Positions 45,001-51,007 are shown, counted from the stretch's first letter. The stretch: 64,000 bases of DNA from Adiantum capillus-veneris (GCA_014529385.2 CM043954.1:98292747-98356746), one strand, 5' to 3'. A program made the numbers and translations. The notes: generated by a model from the sequence alone, not told the origin.

Positions 45001-45328
45001 CTTAGCATTTCTAAACTTCGAATCTACCAAAATAATATAGTATTACGGTCAGAAAACTTCCAATTATGGAAAACATCACACAATGCCCACAAAAGTGTAT
45101 ACCTCACCAAGACGTGAAAAAGCTCCATTGATTGCCCCAAAAATAGCTGACCAAAATGAATACCAAATTTGTGTGTCCATGAAATAAACCTGTCATTATG
45201 TGATGCTCAATAGAGAGGACAGGAAAATTTGCAGTATGAGTGCAGCAACAGAATTGAGTATAGCATCAGAATGCTTACCAATACGATGGGAGTCCATATT
45301 GCAAGTACTACACCCCAGTTTCCTCTCT
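17067..45328 (-). CDS. Callose synthase gene, nine internal exons (partial gene)
   Basis: Callose synthase makes 1,3-beta-glucan from UDP-glucose at the plasma membrane and cell plate. Nine minus-strand segments, each with AG and GT borders, join in phase into about 376 codons without a stop. They follow family order: the end of the N-terminal membrane cluster (YFMDTQIWY), LRARFHSLPGAF, FARLWNEVVNNLR, LLLVP...WPAFLLSNK, a cytosolic-loop stretch with NAEEYM and GEQERR, LMQDMLEIYTIDI, then ESA...RRRLTFFASSLFMEMP and QNMVSF. Full proteins have about 1,900 residues, so this is roughly a fifth, just ahead of the catalytic glucan synthase domain. Exon phases: 2/0, 0/0, 0/0, 0/0, 0/2, 2/0, 0/2, 2/0, 0/2. 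Exons before 45328 and after 17067 were not recognised. Exons look functional; expression cannot be seen from the sequence. Confidence 0.9.
17219..17597 (-). other. Callose synthase intron 8
   Basis: 379 bp, T-rich in transcript sense, GT (17597) to AG (17219). Nothing else seen. Confidence 0.8.
17598..17745 (-). CDS. Callose synthase exon 8
   Basis: A 148-bp exon: one base completing a Ser codon, then 49 codons (YCEHGIELLDK ... STKLVKQ). It fills the poorly conserved linker between LQDMLE and the LLTxKESA motif. It is supported mainly by open frame, matching phases on both sides, an AG acceptor after a T-rich stretch and donor GTACTT. Confidence 0.8.
18009..18060. repeat. Poly-C/poly-A tract
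   Basis: About 22 consecutive C, then an A-rich run with few G. Simple sequence; length may be unreliable in assembly. Confidence 0.9.
18580..20170 (+). pseudogene. Decayed LINE reverse transcriptase
   Basis: Plus strand, several stops. YIDEILDYILQAGG is followed by MLYTDDIVLISESQQGLQ, an RT palm with YTDD in place of YADD, then FCTQRELTMNFGKTKVMIF and ESYAYLGVNF. The middle (about 19130-19740) shows no homology by eye; from about 19740 the C-terminal part resumes (YMDTDVPHS, VSSHWLEIEKG), matching the LINE at 6569-7681. It lies in antisense orientation in an intron of the callose synthase gene. Confidence 0.75.
20230..20321 (-). CDS. Callose synthase exon 7
   Basis: A 92-bp exon of 30 codons plus two bases: ENYDHGKLYEVSRLMQDMLE followed by IYTIDIKRSA, matching the family element VVNVLQDMLEVVTRDMM. 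Acceptor ..CCATGTCAG, donor GTATTC. Phase 0 in, phase 2 out. Confidence 0.88.
20413..20536 (-). CDS. Callose synthase exon 6
   Basis: A 124-bp exon, one base plus 41 codons, reading IMVELKRELDQHIVEK... and LNAVPFLYFKFIKLLDFL, the counterpart of the family region IFxEVE..I...SLL..FKMxALPxLxxKFVELVxLL. Acceptor ..TTTTACAG, donor GTAAGT. Longer open frames here run through the introns and are not the gene. Confidence 0.88.
20631..20797 (-). CDS. Callose synthase exon 5
   Basis: A 167-bp exon beginning VPKAINIVKR, which continues SNK of exon 4 in phase 0 and matches the family sequence IPIALDMAK. It includes NAEEYMIDGIDEFYRT and IVIGEQER. Acceptor ..ATCACAG, donor GTATTT. Ends with two bases of an Arg codon completed by exon 6. 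Confidence 0.9.
20830..21249. other. Intron part without recognised gene
   Basis: A C-rich stretch with open frames on both strands at 20913-21216, no domain seen. It leads into the 374-bp duplication. Confidence 0.4.
21250..21996 (+). repeat. 374-bp tandem duplication
   Basis: Two head-to-tail copies start CTATAAGGGAGAGCACTTC at 21250 and 21624, with about 98% identity. Each encodes the same 63-residue frame (MRHHDKTNVDTEATCF..). Because it directly precedes the integrase of B0 it may be B0 interior, but no pol motif was recognised. Confidence 0.85.
22030..23135 (+). pseudogene. Chromovirus B0 integrase (left part)
   Basis: Frame pieces of a Ty3/gypsy integrase: zinc-binding part CLVCQKIKFDRHK, core with AMDFIFDLPKTWSGHD and RFSKQAHFIP, then a deletion of the second Asp region, DEQFEIANSVV with the catalytic Glu, and the C-terminal RYYGPFHIKEKINDVSFRLK..LLKPL. 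It breaks off at the start of the B1 LTR at 23136 inside the acidic tail (PDDE). The other side resumes at 42078. Stops, frameshifts and the lost Asp make it inactive. Confidence 0.88.
23136..23433 (+). repeat. B1 5' LTR, left part
   Basis: Starts TGTCACAAATGGGTGACGTG and contains an ACGTGGC box at 23151-23157. It is cut by element A at ..GGGCATCCCT; the remainder is 31305-31575. Confidence 0.9.
23434..25024 (+). repeat. Element A 5' LTR
   Basis: 1,591 bp. It contains five CCAATGAG boxes (23929, 23992, 24043, 24105, 24226) and four ATTGG boxes (23907, 24021, 24083, 24205), CA dinucleotide runs, and ends ..AAATGTTACA. Confidence 0.96.
25026..25037 (+). other. Element A primer-binding site
   Basis: TGGTATCAGAGC one base after the LTR; complement of the plant initiator Met tRNA 3' end. 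Confidence 0.95.
25442..26130 (+). pseudogene. Element A truncated gag with Arg/Ser-rich repeats
   Basis: Starts MADNSRESEINVDNFDFAHE. About residues 115-230 are basic and Ser/Pro-rich (RRRRAKRSPSPPKRRRPS), with a 93-bp tandem duplication encoding KARKRTPSSP and KARKRSPSSP separated by acidic DDKDQDK. No capsid core or zinc knuckle follows; after SEESDGATS the sequence joins the protease region in another frame, so the rest of gag and the start of the protease are deleted. The downstream 30 or so codons of this frame (to 26242) are out of frame with protease. Confidence 0.75.
26131..26681 (+). pseudogene. Element A protease remnant and linker
   Basis: The frame reads VTLLIGKLRLHVQGYVDKED and DVILGAPWFDRLAADVKF, the C-terminal half of a gypsy protease; the DTG/DSG active site is lost. 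A linker with LSNFLKGFQDVFIDDIP and PPNKPPYRVSQAQQEEIMR follows, then TAA at 26679-26681. The next codons continue the same protein, so the stop probably arose from CAA by one C-to-T change. Confidence 0.85.
26682..29354 (+). CDS. Element A pol: RT, RNase H, integrase, chromodomain
   Basis: 890 open codons, no true start because it continues the frame of the protease past the TAA at 26679. RT: DGTYRMCVDYRALN, FSRIDLKSGYHQIRI, FGLTNAPATF and catalytic FFDD. RNase H: CDACGDCLGA, IYEKELLAV, LRTDRQSL and NQVADALSR, supplying Asp-Glu-Asp-Asp. Integrase: the zinc-binding His-His-Cys-Cys pattern ending CVVCQKTKF, core SMDFIFGLP, LDRDPRMTS and DGQSEIANL, giving the DDE triad. The C-terminus has YYGPFQILRPINEM.. 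and a chromodomain-like end, RRYLIKFKNYPFEDARWM. Apart from the upstream stop it looks catalytically complete. Confidence 0.95.
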   Translation: MHELVEKGMVRPSSSPFCSPVLLVQKKDGTYRMCVDYRALNRITIKNRFPVPRVEDLFDKLQRSTYFSRIDLKSGYHQIRIVDQDIVKTAFRTTFGLYEYIVMPFGLTNAPATFNRLMEKLFTPHRTFTGVFFDDIIIYSNSLEEHKQHLQVIFQVLRENKLYVNRKKSEFFLQEIRYLGHIISQDGIQMDPSKLEVIKGWPKPRNLHELRSFIGMCAYYRRFIEKFSQIAGPLHDLTKKSVRYTRSAKENNAFEKLKEKLISQPVLTLPDLSKPFEVQCDACGDCLGAVLLQEGHAIGYESRRLDPVEQALGIYEKELLAVLHVLDSWKHYLLGTPFILRTDRQSLKYFMTQTKLSDKQMRWANFLSQFHFHIAHIPGKHNQVADALSRRPRVNAVSIATHNDLSSMIDEYAIDPDFRDVISTLALGKKEEPFTLQDGYLLYGNRLCVTNSLREKVMYESHAPPYVGHRGIQSTLKGIETYFYWPTMKVNIQEYVSKCVVCQKTKFDRGKQLGLLQPLSIPNSPWESISMDFIFGLPKSIHGNTGIWTIVDRFNKQAHFIPVKKTIKAHQMATLFISQILKYHGLPMSIVLDRDPRMTSNFWKGLFENLGTRLNFSSAYHPQTDGQSEIANLTILDLLKAYVTEVDQRSQWEKYLPLVEYAYNNTVHTSTGKAPFEVIEGRSKSPLLLKVHGKIFAADEYSRDLQESFQKIKDAISISQQRQKAAADKHRRAQAFKENDWVLLKFPKARLRHTTGKNPTGHQKYYAKLAKRYYGPFQILRPINEMAYQLKLPNHWLIHNAFHLSLLKPYKGEPPQEPTIEDPPEIEDQEEVLQPECILRHEDKVLRGGKTIRRYLIKFKNYPFEDARWMQGIQLKDNLNLVNAYNASQE
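29698..29710 (+). other. Element A polypurine tract
   Basis: AAGAGAGAGGTAA directly before the 3' LTR TG at 29711. Between the pol stop (29354) and here about 340 bp of 3' untranslated sequence shows nothing else. Confidence 0.8.
29711..31299 (+). repeat. Element A 3' LTR
   Basis: 1,589 bp, about 98.5% like the 5' LTR by eye, with the same CCAATGAG and ATTGG boxes. Followed by TCCCT (31300-31304), the second copy of the target. Confidence 0.96.
31305..31575 (+). repeat. B1 5' LTR, right part
   Basis: Continues TGTAACCTTTAAATATGTGG from the break at 23433 and ends ..CCAAGTTTGTTACA. Together with 23136-23433 it makes about 569 bp, against 560 bp for the 3' LTR. Confidence 0.9.
31577..31588 (+). 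other. B1 primer-binding site
   Basis: TGGTATCAGAGC one base after the B1 5' LTR; initiator Met tRNA type. Only five bases further T3 is inserted. Confidence 0.9.
31594..32154 (+). repeat. T3 5' LTR
   Basis: 561 bp, TGTAGCAGGCTATAGTGTCA to ..TTATCCATGCTACA, with an ACGTGGC box at 31681-31687. After it come AGTGCTCTCATTT and then TGGCGATGACG, the candidate primer site at 13-14 bases distance. Confidence 0.9.
32155..32753 (+). other. T3 leader
   Basis: Primer-binding region, then degenerate GGTCTAGTCC/CCTCGCCC units (32280-32460), then a Pro/Ser-rich reading segment ahead of the gag ATG at 32754. No separate gene seen. Confidence 0.7.
32754..34350 (+). pseudogene. T3 gag (several frames)
   Basis: MEVLANVFAKVNIKFPTFKG starts at 32754; EDADDHARQF and LADKWYSQFAEKHF follow, then LVAKLPQQPGEFMVKKWVEK to a stop at 33194. 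Beyond, frameshifted pieces contain a zinc knuckle CYRCGEYGH* (33760-33787) and the spacer PISMLSDIDGAFLASVVADL. The first two zinc knuckles of T5 are mostly deleted here. Confidence 0.85.
34351..35274 (+). pseudogene. T3 aspartic protease region
   Basis: Open for 307 codons: SPRLTVSILGHQFSGVIVDG, GSGINLMPEF (active site with DGG), TLADQRTVYPVGIVEKV, GGFPLLIGRPWLRHTK. The C-terminal part (SDEDLLQWLEATTSMPC..) is a long spacer before RT. The frame breaks at 35274 and again before RT starts at about 35560. Confidence 0.85.
35560..36400 (+). pseudogene. T3 reverse transcriptase
   Basis: From 35574: GAKPVRGQAYKLNPKYAK, ICVCIDYHALNNVT, SFMDGFSGYNQLGIH, IYTRMSFGLKNDPP and catalytic FMDDF (near 36095-36110). 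FMDD is a variant of YVDD. The frame shifts at about 36365 (GVQRFCRPH, where the family has FVGHTGY). Confidence 0.88.
36400..37332 (+). pseudogene. T3 RNase H and integrase N-terminus
   Basis: RNase H runs from FHVHTDASQLVVGAV (Asp), through TEREGLAIVYAL (Glu), to HLLADHLSR (Asp). Its third acid region reads VIIDHHVLRYLL. Past residue 250 the frame leaves the integrase zinc-binding region, which continues in the overlapping frame from 37148. Confidence 0.88.
37148..38109 (+). pseudogene. T3 integrase
   Basis: Zinc-binding end CDVCQRCGPKRSKQ, core WGIDFVGPITPFAQP (first Asp), ITSDRGSHFVNE (second Asp), RANGQAESTNKVL (Glu). Frameshift near 37930; the C-terminal end resumes at 37981 (LEAERLRRKAWHDRHLRKPQ) to LLYQAKFLKKAKG, where the minisatellite begins and about 40 residues present in T1 are lost. 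Confidence 0.88.
38103..38400 (+). repeat. CCCTCGCCCC minisatellite of T3
   Basis: Units like CCCTCGCCCCTAGCCCCTAG; a segment of about 130 bp occurs twice (38130 and 38260). Follows integrase, precedes ORFx, as in T1. Confidence 0.9.
38609..39771 (+). pseudogene. ORFx of T3: unknown protein, frameshifted
   Basis: Starts near 38656, MVRTRNREKHLQSAKESSA, with a Ser/Glu-rich acidic N-terminus (SEQLSEESSEEDSPQSV). Other frames give HLQASNLALKDVFSQQQM, then TVEDVRQSMGILTVLAPLP, PEETANACQELFLDSHPDYH and QQLYSVLQYYFLLRAPEI, FNCYATPIMYWVVQIMQQ and LTLQDDPKDQDRFKM with a basic Lys/Arg-rich stretch. The C-terminus is Pro/Ala/Ser-rich. At least three frame changes and one TAA near 39125. Related to 1-567. 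No domain recognised. Confidence 0.55.
39838..40500 (+). pseudogene. B1 integrase core
   Basis: Begins inside the zinc-binding part (GLVCQKVKFDRHKAQG) where T3 ends. Core: AMDLIFDLPQTQSGHD and VFDRDP, then TGA at 40130-40132 where the family has Arg (a CGA-to-TGA change), then HPQTDGQSEIANSVV with the catalytic Glu. It ends in frame at 40498 (EALQKSQ*). Confidence 0.88.
40501..40950 (+). pseudogene. B1 integrase C-terminus and chromodomain remnant
   Basis: RPFQIKAKINVVSFRLKLPD and NAFHVNLLKPFKGDVPDDG are followed by an acidic hinge (EPDEQPEVEENEEILVPGQI) and HKDRKIKGKR*, where the chromodomain should continue; WMRSGWRRRT is its frameshifted end (the family has YPALDAKWMEEEDL). Frame breaks at about 40605 and 40846. 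Confidence 0.85.
40951..41517 (+). other. B1 3' untranslated region and polypurine tract
   Basis: No gene. Ends with the purine tract AAGAGGGGGGTA (41506-41517) before the LTR. The same region is found reversed at 53726-54300 in B2. Confidence 0.75.
41518..42077 (+). repeat. B1 3' LTR
   Basis: 560 bp, TGTCACAAATGGGTGACGTG to ..TTTGTTACA, with an ACGTGGC box (41533-41539) and a 14-base C run (41571-41584). It preserves the uninterrupted target of element A at 41802-41806. Confidence 0.93.
42078..42299 (+). pseudogene. B0 chromodomain tail (right part)
   Basis: EPNEQPEVEESE, then FLAKFKNYPALDAKWMEEED and LKDTPQILEL*: the chromodomain-like end of integrase. It continues the frame broken at 23135, 19 kb away. 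An in-frame stop precedes FLAKF. Joined to T4 near 42300. Confidence 0.85.
42300..42703 (-). repeat. T4 3' LTR, truncated
   Basis: Minus-strand start GTAGTAGGCTACAAAGTCAC at 42703, about 404 of 560 bp retained. It ends at B0 sequence. Confidence 0.8.
42704..42959 (-). pseudogene. T4 gag fragment
   Basis: The plus strand reads CACGACCCCTGCAGAGGGAT and GCATGGTCGTCTGCATCCTC, reverse complement of the gag segment encoding EDADDHAR..SLCRG. No open frame; only homology to T1 and T3. Confidence 0.7.
43383..43946 (-). repeat. T4 5' LTR
   Basis: 564 bp; minus-strand start TGTAGCAGGGCTACAGTGTC at 43946. The far end is TATAGC in place of TGTAGC. Followed by ATGAGAGCA-type primer region and CTAGTC-rich leader (43080-43310). 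Confidence 0.85.
43947..44629 (-). other. Intron 4, sequence next to exon 4
   Basis: No gene or element recognised; T-rich stretches. It includes the donor GTCTGT at 44629-44624. Confidence 0.6.
44630..44809 (-). CDS. Callose synthase exon 4
   Basis: A 180-bp exon of 60 codons: FARLWNEVVNNLRNEDLL, then DLLLVP and VWPAFLLSNK, the typical WNEI..LREED..LLLVP..WPPFLL block of the family. Acceptor ..AAATCAG, donor GTCTGT. The next exon in frame is 23.8 kb away, beyond the retrotransposon nest. Confidence 0.92.
44895..45023 (-). CDS. Callose synthase exon 3
   Basis: A 129-bp exon of 43 codons starting IRSLEMLRARFHSLPGAFDA and ending STFAK, the counterpart of the family motif IRTLGMLRSRFQSLPGAF. 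Acceptor ..TTGGTAG, donor GTTGGC. An earlier GT at 44910 would break the phase, so the donor at 44894 is chosen. Confidence 0.9.
45103..45189 (-). CDS. Callose synthase exon 2
   Basis: An 87-bp exon of exactly 29 codons, VYFMDTQIWYSFWSAIFG... ending SRLGE. The YFMDTQIWY box is a hallmark of plant callose synthases. Acceptor ..ATGACAG, donor GTATAC. Phase 0 on both sides. Confidence 0.92.
45279..45328 (-). CDS. Callose synthase exon 1 of those seen
   Basis: A 50-bp exon reading RGNWGVVLAIWTPIVL, matching the family segment that precedes YFMDTQIWY at the last helix of the N-terminal membrane cluster. Acceptor ..TTTTGTAG before 45328, donor GTAAGC from 45278. It starts with two bases of a split codon and ends in phase 0. 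The upstream exon, expected to carry a WHEFF-type motif, was not found within 1.5 kb. Confidence 0.85.
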
Positions 45329-46889
45329 CTACAAAAGAAAATCCATCAAATGGACATCCATATCTTTTAGAAGCAGGCCTTAAAAATTTAACTTCTAACA
45401 CGAACAACAATATAGTGCATGTGAAAACTATATAGTGAAGTAATCATGACACTAAAAATGAATGGAAGAACTAAGGCAGTTGCAGTACAGTTCATAACTT
45501 CCAACTATCTGTTTTGAACTCCAAACTGTACAAACTGGAGCAATTTAGATGAAGTTTTTCAGATATACGCTGAGCAGAAGGAAGAAAAAGAGGGGCATTA
45601 GCTCTCAAAAAATTTATGCTCTTTTTTGTCAATTATGGAGAGAGAGTGCAGCATTCAAATTGAGGCTAACGGTTAGAAAATTTCTGGTAGAAATGACTGT
45701 TAAACCTTGACTGAAGAAACTGATATAAAAAGGCACTGCATATGAGAAGTTACCCCTGAATGCCATACAAAAAACTGAAGGATTTAAAGATAGAAGGGCC
45801 TCAAAGCTGTTGGCTGAGGCAATCTAGTTTTTTCAAAACCACTCCCCTAGATGCCACTGTTTTGAAGCCAACTGAATTTGTCAAAACAACTCCCCTGTAT
45901 CCCACTGTTCTGCGCTAGGGGATTCCTCTCACAGCTGCTTGTTCCCTTGCACTTGCTATCGACGAGTGATCTAAATCAAACCTCCATGGCCAGGCGAGGG
46001 CACTCGAGCCTTGCATCCACTTTCTTAGAGTACTTCTAATCATCCTTATTGTTATGTAACCCCACTTAGTGGCTAGCTTTACAGTTTAACTCTGCATTAT
46101 GATTATATCTATATTGGAATTTATTGGCGCCCCCGAGATTATGCCATGTTTTTTCATTAACCATCTTTGCTCCAGCTTTGTGTGGGCATAGCTGGTACTA
46201 TGATCCCTGCAACCCTATTTTGCCTCAAAAGAGTATGGTAGTTTCAACAATCATCGAGTCTACAGTTGCTCACGCTTGACTTTACACTGTTTTTTTCCAC
46301 TTCATGTTAAAGTTTCACTATTTCTATTTCAATTCAGTTGTTATTTCACTATTGCAATTTTGATTCGGTTGGCATATTAGTTGATGTATCATGTTTCATC
46401 TGAGTGATATTTCGTGCACATCTTTAGACATGGGGAGCACCGTCTTACCTTTTATTCCATGTACGGAAGGAGACTTGCCATAGCTAGCTCTTGTGTTGCT
46501 AACCTTGGATTAACATTTTATGGGTTGAGCATCTCCATGGGTGTACACTCTACAACATAGGCGATACATCCCCTTTTTCTTTTGGCACTGTTGCAAGAGC
46601 AATTGCCTAAAAGCTCGGTGGTTGGATCTAGTACCTCTCTCAACGCCTCTTGTTTATGTCGGGATATAAAGCTCTATGCCCGGCTGACTGTTGCTGCACA
46701 TCATTCATCATTGGTGCGTTTGAACTATTACACGGATCTTTGCCAGTGATACAACCGCTGGACTACACCAATTCGGTCTACCTACCAAGAGTGATGGCAT
46801 ACTCTTTTGCCACTCACTCACTAGCGGCTACTCACTATGACCACATGTACATAAGTCTTTTCATGTTCTGTCACTTATGCTTTGAAAGA
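45329..46889. other. Unassigned sequence upstream of exon 1
   Basis: No callose synthase exon or transposon domain recognised. Open frames (46650-46898) lack domains. The right end merges into the gypsy remnant G. Confidence 0.5.
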
Positions 46890-46909
46890 AGGCCATGAAA
46901 GAAGGCCTA

Positions 46910-47703
46910 CGCTATGGATGTCTGGGACAATATAAATTCAAGGATTGCCCAAAGAAATCCAAGATGCATGCAGCTAATTTGGTTCTTAATCTATTGATGA
47001 GGAAGAAGAACAAGAGGGAGAGGATTCTGTGTTTGATCCAGATTCTCCCCAACGTATCCTGGCAGTTACTGTTGCCAAGAAGGTAACAAATTTACGAGAC
47101 GTAGTGCTGTCACCTGGTGCACAGAAAGGATTTCAGTTTCCAGAAACTGCACTGATGGTGATGCATGGGATTATCCAGATCTAAGATCGACGAGTAGTTG
47201 ATCTACCTCTCACGATTTTAGTCCTATGAGGAGAAATTCGATATTGAGATCACTCGCCTAGCACGTTTTGACGTGGTCCTAGGTAGTCAATGGCATGCTA
47301 GGAAGAGGCCACTCATAGACTTTTCAACTCATGTCTAACAATTTGAGTTTGATGGCAAAAGGGTGCTGATTCGCAAAGAGCCTTATTTTCCAGAGGCAAA
47401 TCTTCTCAAGGGCACAAAGATGCTCAAAATTGAATGTAACTATATTTATTTAAGTTATATTTCCAATATTTTTTGTGTACCTCCTAAGGTGGACATGACA
47501 CAAAGTGGAAGTAAAATAAAATCTTCTCATGATCTTTAGAGAAGATACGAACAAAATTTCCTGATGTTTTTAAATCTAAATTATCTTGTCGTTTACCTCG
47601 GCACAGGAATGTGGAGCACAAGATAGAAATTGTACCAGGGGCATTTCCAATCAATAGGCCACCATTTACCATGAGTCTGAACGAGGAGAACGAGGTCAAG
47701 AAA
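46910..47703 (+). pseudogene. Element G gag end, protease and linker
   Basis: DSPQRILAVTVAKKVTNLRD, ARFDVVLGSQWHARKRPLID (protease C-half) and KFPDVFKSKLSCRLPRHRNV, ending EENEVKK at 47703, in three frames. The protease catalytic Asp segment is not recognisable. Confidence 0.75.
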
Positions 47704-48819
47704 CCCCCCTCCCCCCGAAAAGAAAATCTTTCCATTATAGAATCACCTCAAGGGCACAAACCCTAAGGTAAAATCACATCAAAATAATACAACAAAGAAA
47801 CACCATAAATGATATCTAAACGACCTCTAGGCTTAGAGGTCTTCAAAGCTTTCTCCTCTTCAGTAGACTTCTTAGAAATTTCTGCCAAAGAAGGGAAATG
47901 CCGCTAATAAGCTGAATTTATACCTTCAGAATTACTGCTGATGTCCAAATCAGTGCCTTGAGGATCAGGTGTGGATCATGTAGAGGTGTCTAAGAAGTAT
48001 CTAAAGAGGGAAGAAAAACAGGAACTCTGAGTCTATACACAAGCTTTGGATGCTCTATTCTCCGGGCTCATCGTCTTCTTTTCTTCGCTTCCTTCCTCCC
48101 TTTTTCTACTTCACTTCTTTTCCTTACACTAATACCTTTCAATCCCCCATTTGCCATGAAGTGCCTCTTGTTCTAATGCGTGCTACCTCTCATCAGTAGA
48201 TATTCTACGACGGGTAGAAACTACAGCAACATTTCCCTTCTTGCCACAAATAAAGAAGTGGCCAGGAAGACCAATGAAGAATACTCTCTGCAAGATTTCT
48301 CTCCATGGATAGTCGGGAGAGAAATGAATTGTGGAGGATTCTTCACTTAGGATGGGTAAAAAACCATCCTAATGGAGATTGTATGATCCTCATCTTTGGG
48401 ACTCACAACATCACCAACCACAAAGCCCATACGTCTCCCAATTTCATCTATATGTGAAGCATATTATGGAAGAAGATTTGGAAATCTAGCTGTAACTCCG
48501 ACTCCACCACCAAGTTGATTAAGATCCATCACCAAGTTGATTAAGATCCATCCCCTGTGTCCATTTGGCAAGAAAACCTATAGCGAAATGAAATTCCGTA
48601 GGGCTCCGTGCTTAGACCTCCATGGCTTGATCTGTAGACTCGAACTGCGCTCTGAAGAACCCTCCCCGAGTGGAGAGACATTCACAATCTTGAAATTGAC
48701 ATACAATAGGGAAGCTTGAAAATAGTCCTTCAATAGCCTAGCAAAACACATGCTTCCCACCACTTTGTAGGCCAAAGAACAAGACTCCAAGCTCATAGTA
48801 GATTTGAAAATGAAGGTTA
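47704..48819. mobile_element. 1.1-kb insertion with 11-bp direct repeats
   Basis: AGGTCAAGAAA flanks it at 47693-47703 and 48820-48830, and the element G protein continues across it (EVKK, then VIGEYLEKG). On the minus strand it carries fragments such as YKVVGSMCFARLLKDYF and GHFFICGKKGNVA, the latter zinc-knuckle-like. No terminal inverted repeat and no poly-A were seen. An 11-bp duplication would suit a Mutator-like or a LINE insertion. Class unknown. Confidence 0.6.
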
Positions 48820-48830
48820 AGGTCAAGAAA

Positions 48831-49480
48831 GTTATTGGCGAGTATTTGGAGAAGGGATTGATTCGACCCAGCTTCTCTCCATTTGTGTTGCCAGTTCTAC
48901 TTGTTAAAAAAAAAGATGGTTGCTTTAGGATGTGTGTAGATTTTAAAGCTTTGAATAAACTCACTATCAAGCACAAACAACCTATACCAAGAATAGATGA
49001 TCTTCTTGATGCTCTATATGGGGCCACTATATTGAGTAAGATAAGAGTGGTTACCATGAGATTGAGTAAGAGAACAAGACGCATATAAAACAGCTTTTAG
49101 GAAAAGATTTGGTCATTATGAGTATTTAGTGATGCCTTTCGGCTTGACAAATGCTCCAACAACTTTTATGATGTTAATCAATGATGTTTTAAGGCCATTC
49201 ATGGGACATTTTGTTGTTGATTTTATTGATAATGTTCTTGTTTACAGTAAGAGTTTGCAAGAGCATGAATCACATTTGTAAGCCGTCTTTCAAGCGAGAG
49301 AAATGGGTTTGTATGCAAATGTAGATAAAATTTTATCGTGTATGGATGAGCTTGAATACTTAGGTCATATTATTTCTAGTGCCACAGAATGTGATCGCAT
49401 TGAGATTTTTTTTTGGGTTTATCTGGTTTATTATTGCAAACTTATTGAATTTTACTCTTACATGGTGGCCCTTATGATTA
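48831..49480 (+). pseudogene. Element G reverse transcriptase
   Basis: [38 protein letters not shown], then across a frame change [29 protein letters not shown] and FIDNVLVYS, where the catalytic YxDD is replaced by FIDN. Then YLGHIIS. Inactive. Confidence 0.82.
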
Positions 49481-49960
49481 ATTTTTTGCAAAGAAAAGCT
49501 CCTTTTGAGTGGACTAGCAGACAAGAAGGAAGTTTTGAACAGTTGAAGCACGTAGTAGCTTCAACCCTAGTGCTCAAAGTTGTAGATCTAGAAAAACCTT
49601 TGATCTACATACAAATGCTAGTAGTATCGCACTTGGTTCAGTACTTAGTCAAGATGGAAGGCTAGAGGATTTTGAGAGCAAGAAGCTTTCGATTCCACAG
49701 TTAAAGCGGCTTATTCATGAGTTGCGATTGTATGCTATTACTCATGCACTTAAGATCTGGCCTCATTATCTTTATGGCGTAGAGTTTAAAGTCTACATAG
49801 ATCATCAGACCTTGAAGTATTTCTGTACTTAGCCAGATTTGAGAGGCCGCTAAGCTAGCTGGGTCGACTTAATGATAAAATTTCACCTGGAGATTCTGTA
49901 TAAAAAGGGCAAGGATAATGTTGTCGCTGATGCATATCACACATTATGCATAACATGAAT
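49481..49960 (+). pseudogene. Element G RNase H
   Basis: RKAPFEWTSRQEGSFEQLK, then frameshifted LRLYAITHALKIWPHYLYG, FKVYIDHQTLKYF and LYKKGKDNVVADAY. The order is that of gypsy RNase H. Stops at 49664 and 49830. Confidence 0.78.
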
Positions 49961-50320
49961 TTTACTATGTTAGAAAGTACTCTAATTAAGAAATCAAGGG
50001 AGCACACCTCGAAGACCCTTACCTGCAATCAATAAGGTGTAGGATCGATCCAACATTTATAAACCTTGATGCTGCAGCTCAATCTAATTCATCAAGTAGT
50101 TCTAAACCAAGTCCATTTTCAAATTTGTCTATGGAGAATGGATTTATTAAACGGAAACGGAAGCTATATGTTCCAGGTACATGGGAACTAAGGGGAAAAG
50201 TTTTTCATATCTACAACACAATGCGGAGCCAAAATCACGGAATCATGTCAACCAAGATGCATCCATAATCTGCAATCGATAAGATCAATCTCACTCAATA
50301 TCATGCAAAGTTTTAGTAGG
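49961..50320. other. Unassigned stretch
   Basis: No domain or repeat recognised between the G RNase H and the G-rich minisatellite. Confidence 0.4.
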
Positions 50321-50910
50321 GTGGGTTAAGAAGAGGGTAGGCAAGGGTGAGAGGAGTGGGTAGGGGTGAGTAGGGTCGATAAGGGGTAGGTAGGGGCAAG
50401 AAATGGGTGGGTAGGGGGTGAGTAGGGGCAAGTAGAGAGTGGAATTGTCAAAGCTTAAAGAAAGAGAAACATGTGTCAACACAAAGGCCACAAAATTGAG
50501 TCTTGTGTTGGCATCTTTGAGTGAGAAAAATGAAGGATCGAACGAGCCAAAAGAGAAAGAAGCAGTGGCAAGTGCTAAAGTAGAGGCTTCGAATGGGGAA
50601 TTGGTCAAAACAAAGTTGGACCTTAAGAAGACCTTATAGCAACAAAGGTTGCAAGAGATTTTCACATAAGCTTTAAGCATCCATGAGAGGCAGGAGAGGG
50701 TCGAGGAGAGGTGGGTATCGGTGAGGGCTAGATAGTGGTGAGAGGGGGTGGCTAGGTAGAGGTGGGTAGGGCTGAGGGCTAGTTAGGGGCGAAGGGGAGT
50801 GGGTAGGGGCTAGATAGGGGCGAGGGGGTTGTGGGAAAGGGCGAGTGAGTAGAGGCTAGATAGGGGTGAGTGGGTGGGGGAGGGGGGGGTGGGGGGGTTG
50901 ATCAGGGGCA
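50321..50910 (-). repeat. GGGTAGGGGCGAG minisatellite, interrupted
   Basis: Two blocks (about 50320-50440 and 50690-50910) of family T-type G-rich units. Between them an open frame (50439-50639, +, MELSKLKERETCVNTKATKL) with heptad-like charge has no recognised function. Confidence 0.75.
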
Positions 50911-51007
50911 AGGGGAAATCATTTGCTGAAAATTTTGGAAACACATGCCCCCATCTCTCATGTCCACAATGAAGCAACCCAAAATTGCCAATGGAAGCAT
51001 GCAATTC

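Larger units (their letters stand above)
46890..49960 (+). mobile_element. Degraded Ty3/gypsy element G
   Basis: Plus-strand remains in order: FKDCPKKSK (end of a Gag zinc knuckle), protease, linker, RT, RNase H ending KGKDNVVADAY. No LTR or integrase was recognised. Many stops; older than the other gypsy copies. A 1.1-kb insertion splits it before RT. Confidence 0.8.

Noticed and set aside
47704-48819. Firm classification of the insertion as Mutator-like
   Set aside because: The 11-bp duplication fits, but no terminal inverted repeats were found.
50439-50639. A small charged gene inside the minisatellite region
   Set aside because: 66 codons with no homologue in the window and no domain; kept only as a note in the repeat entry.
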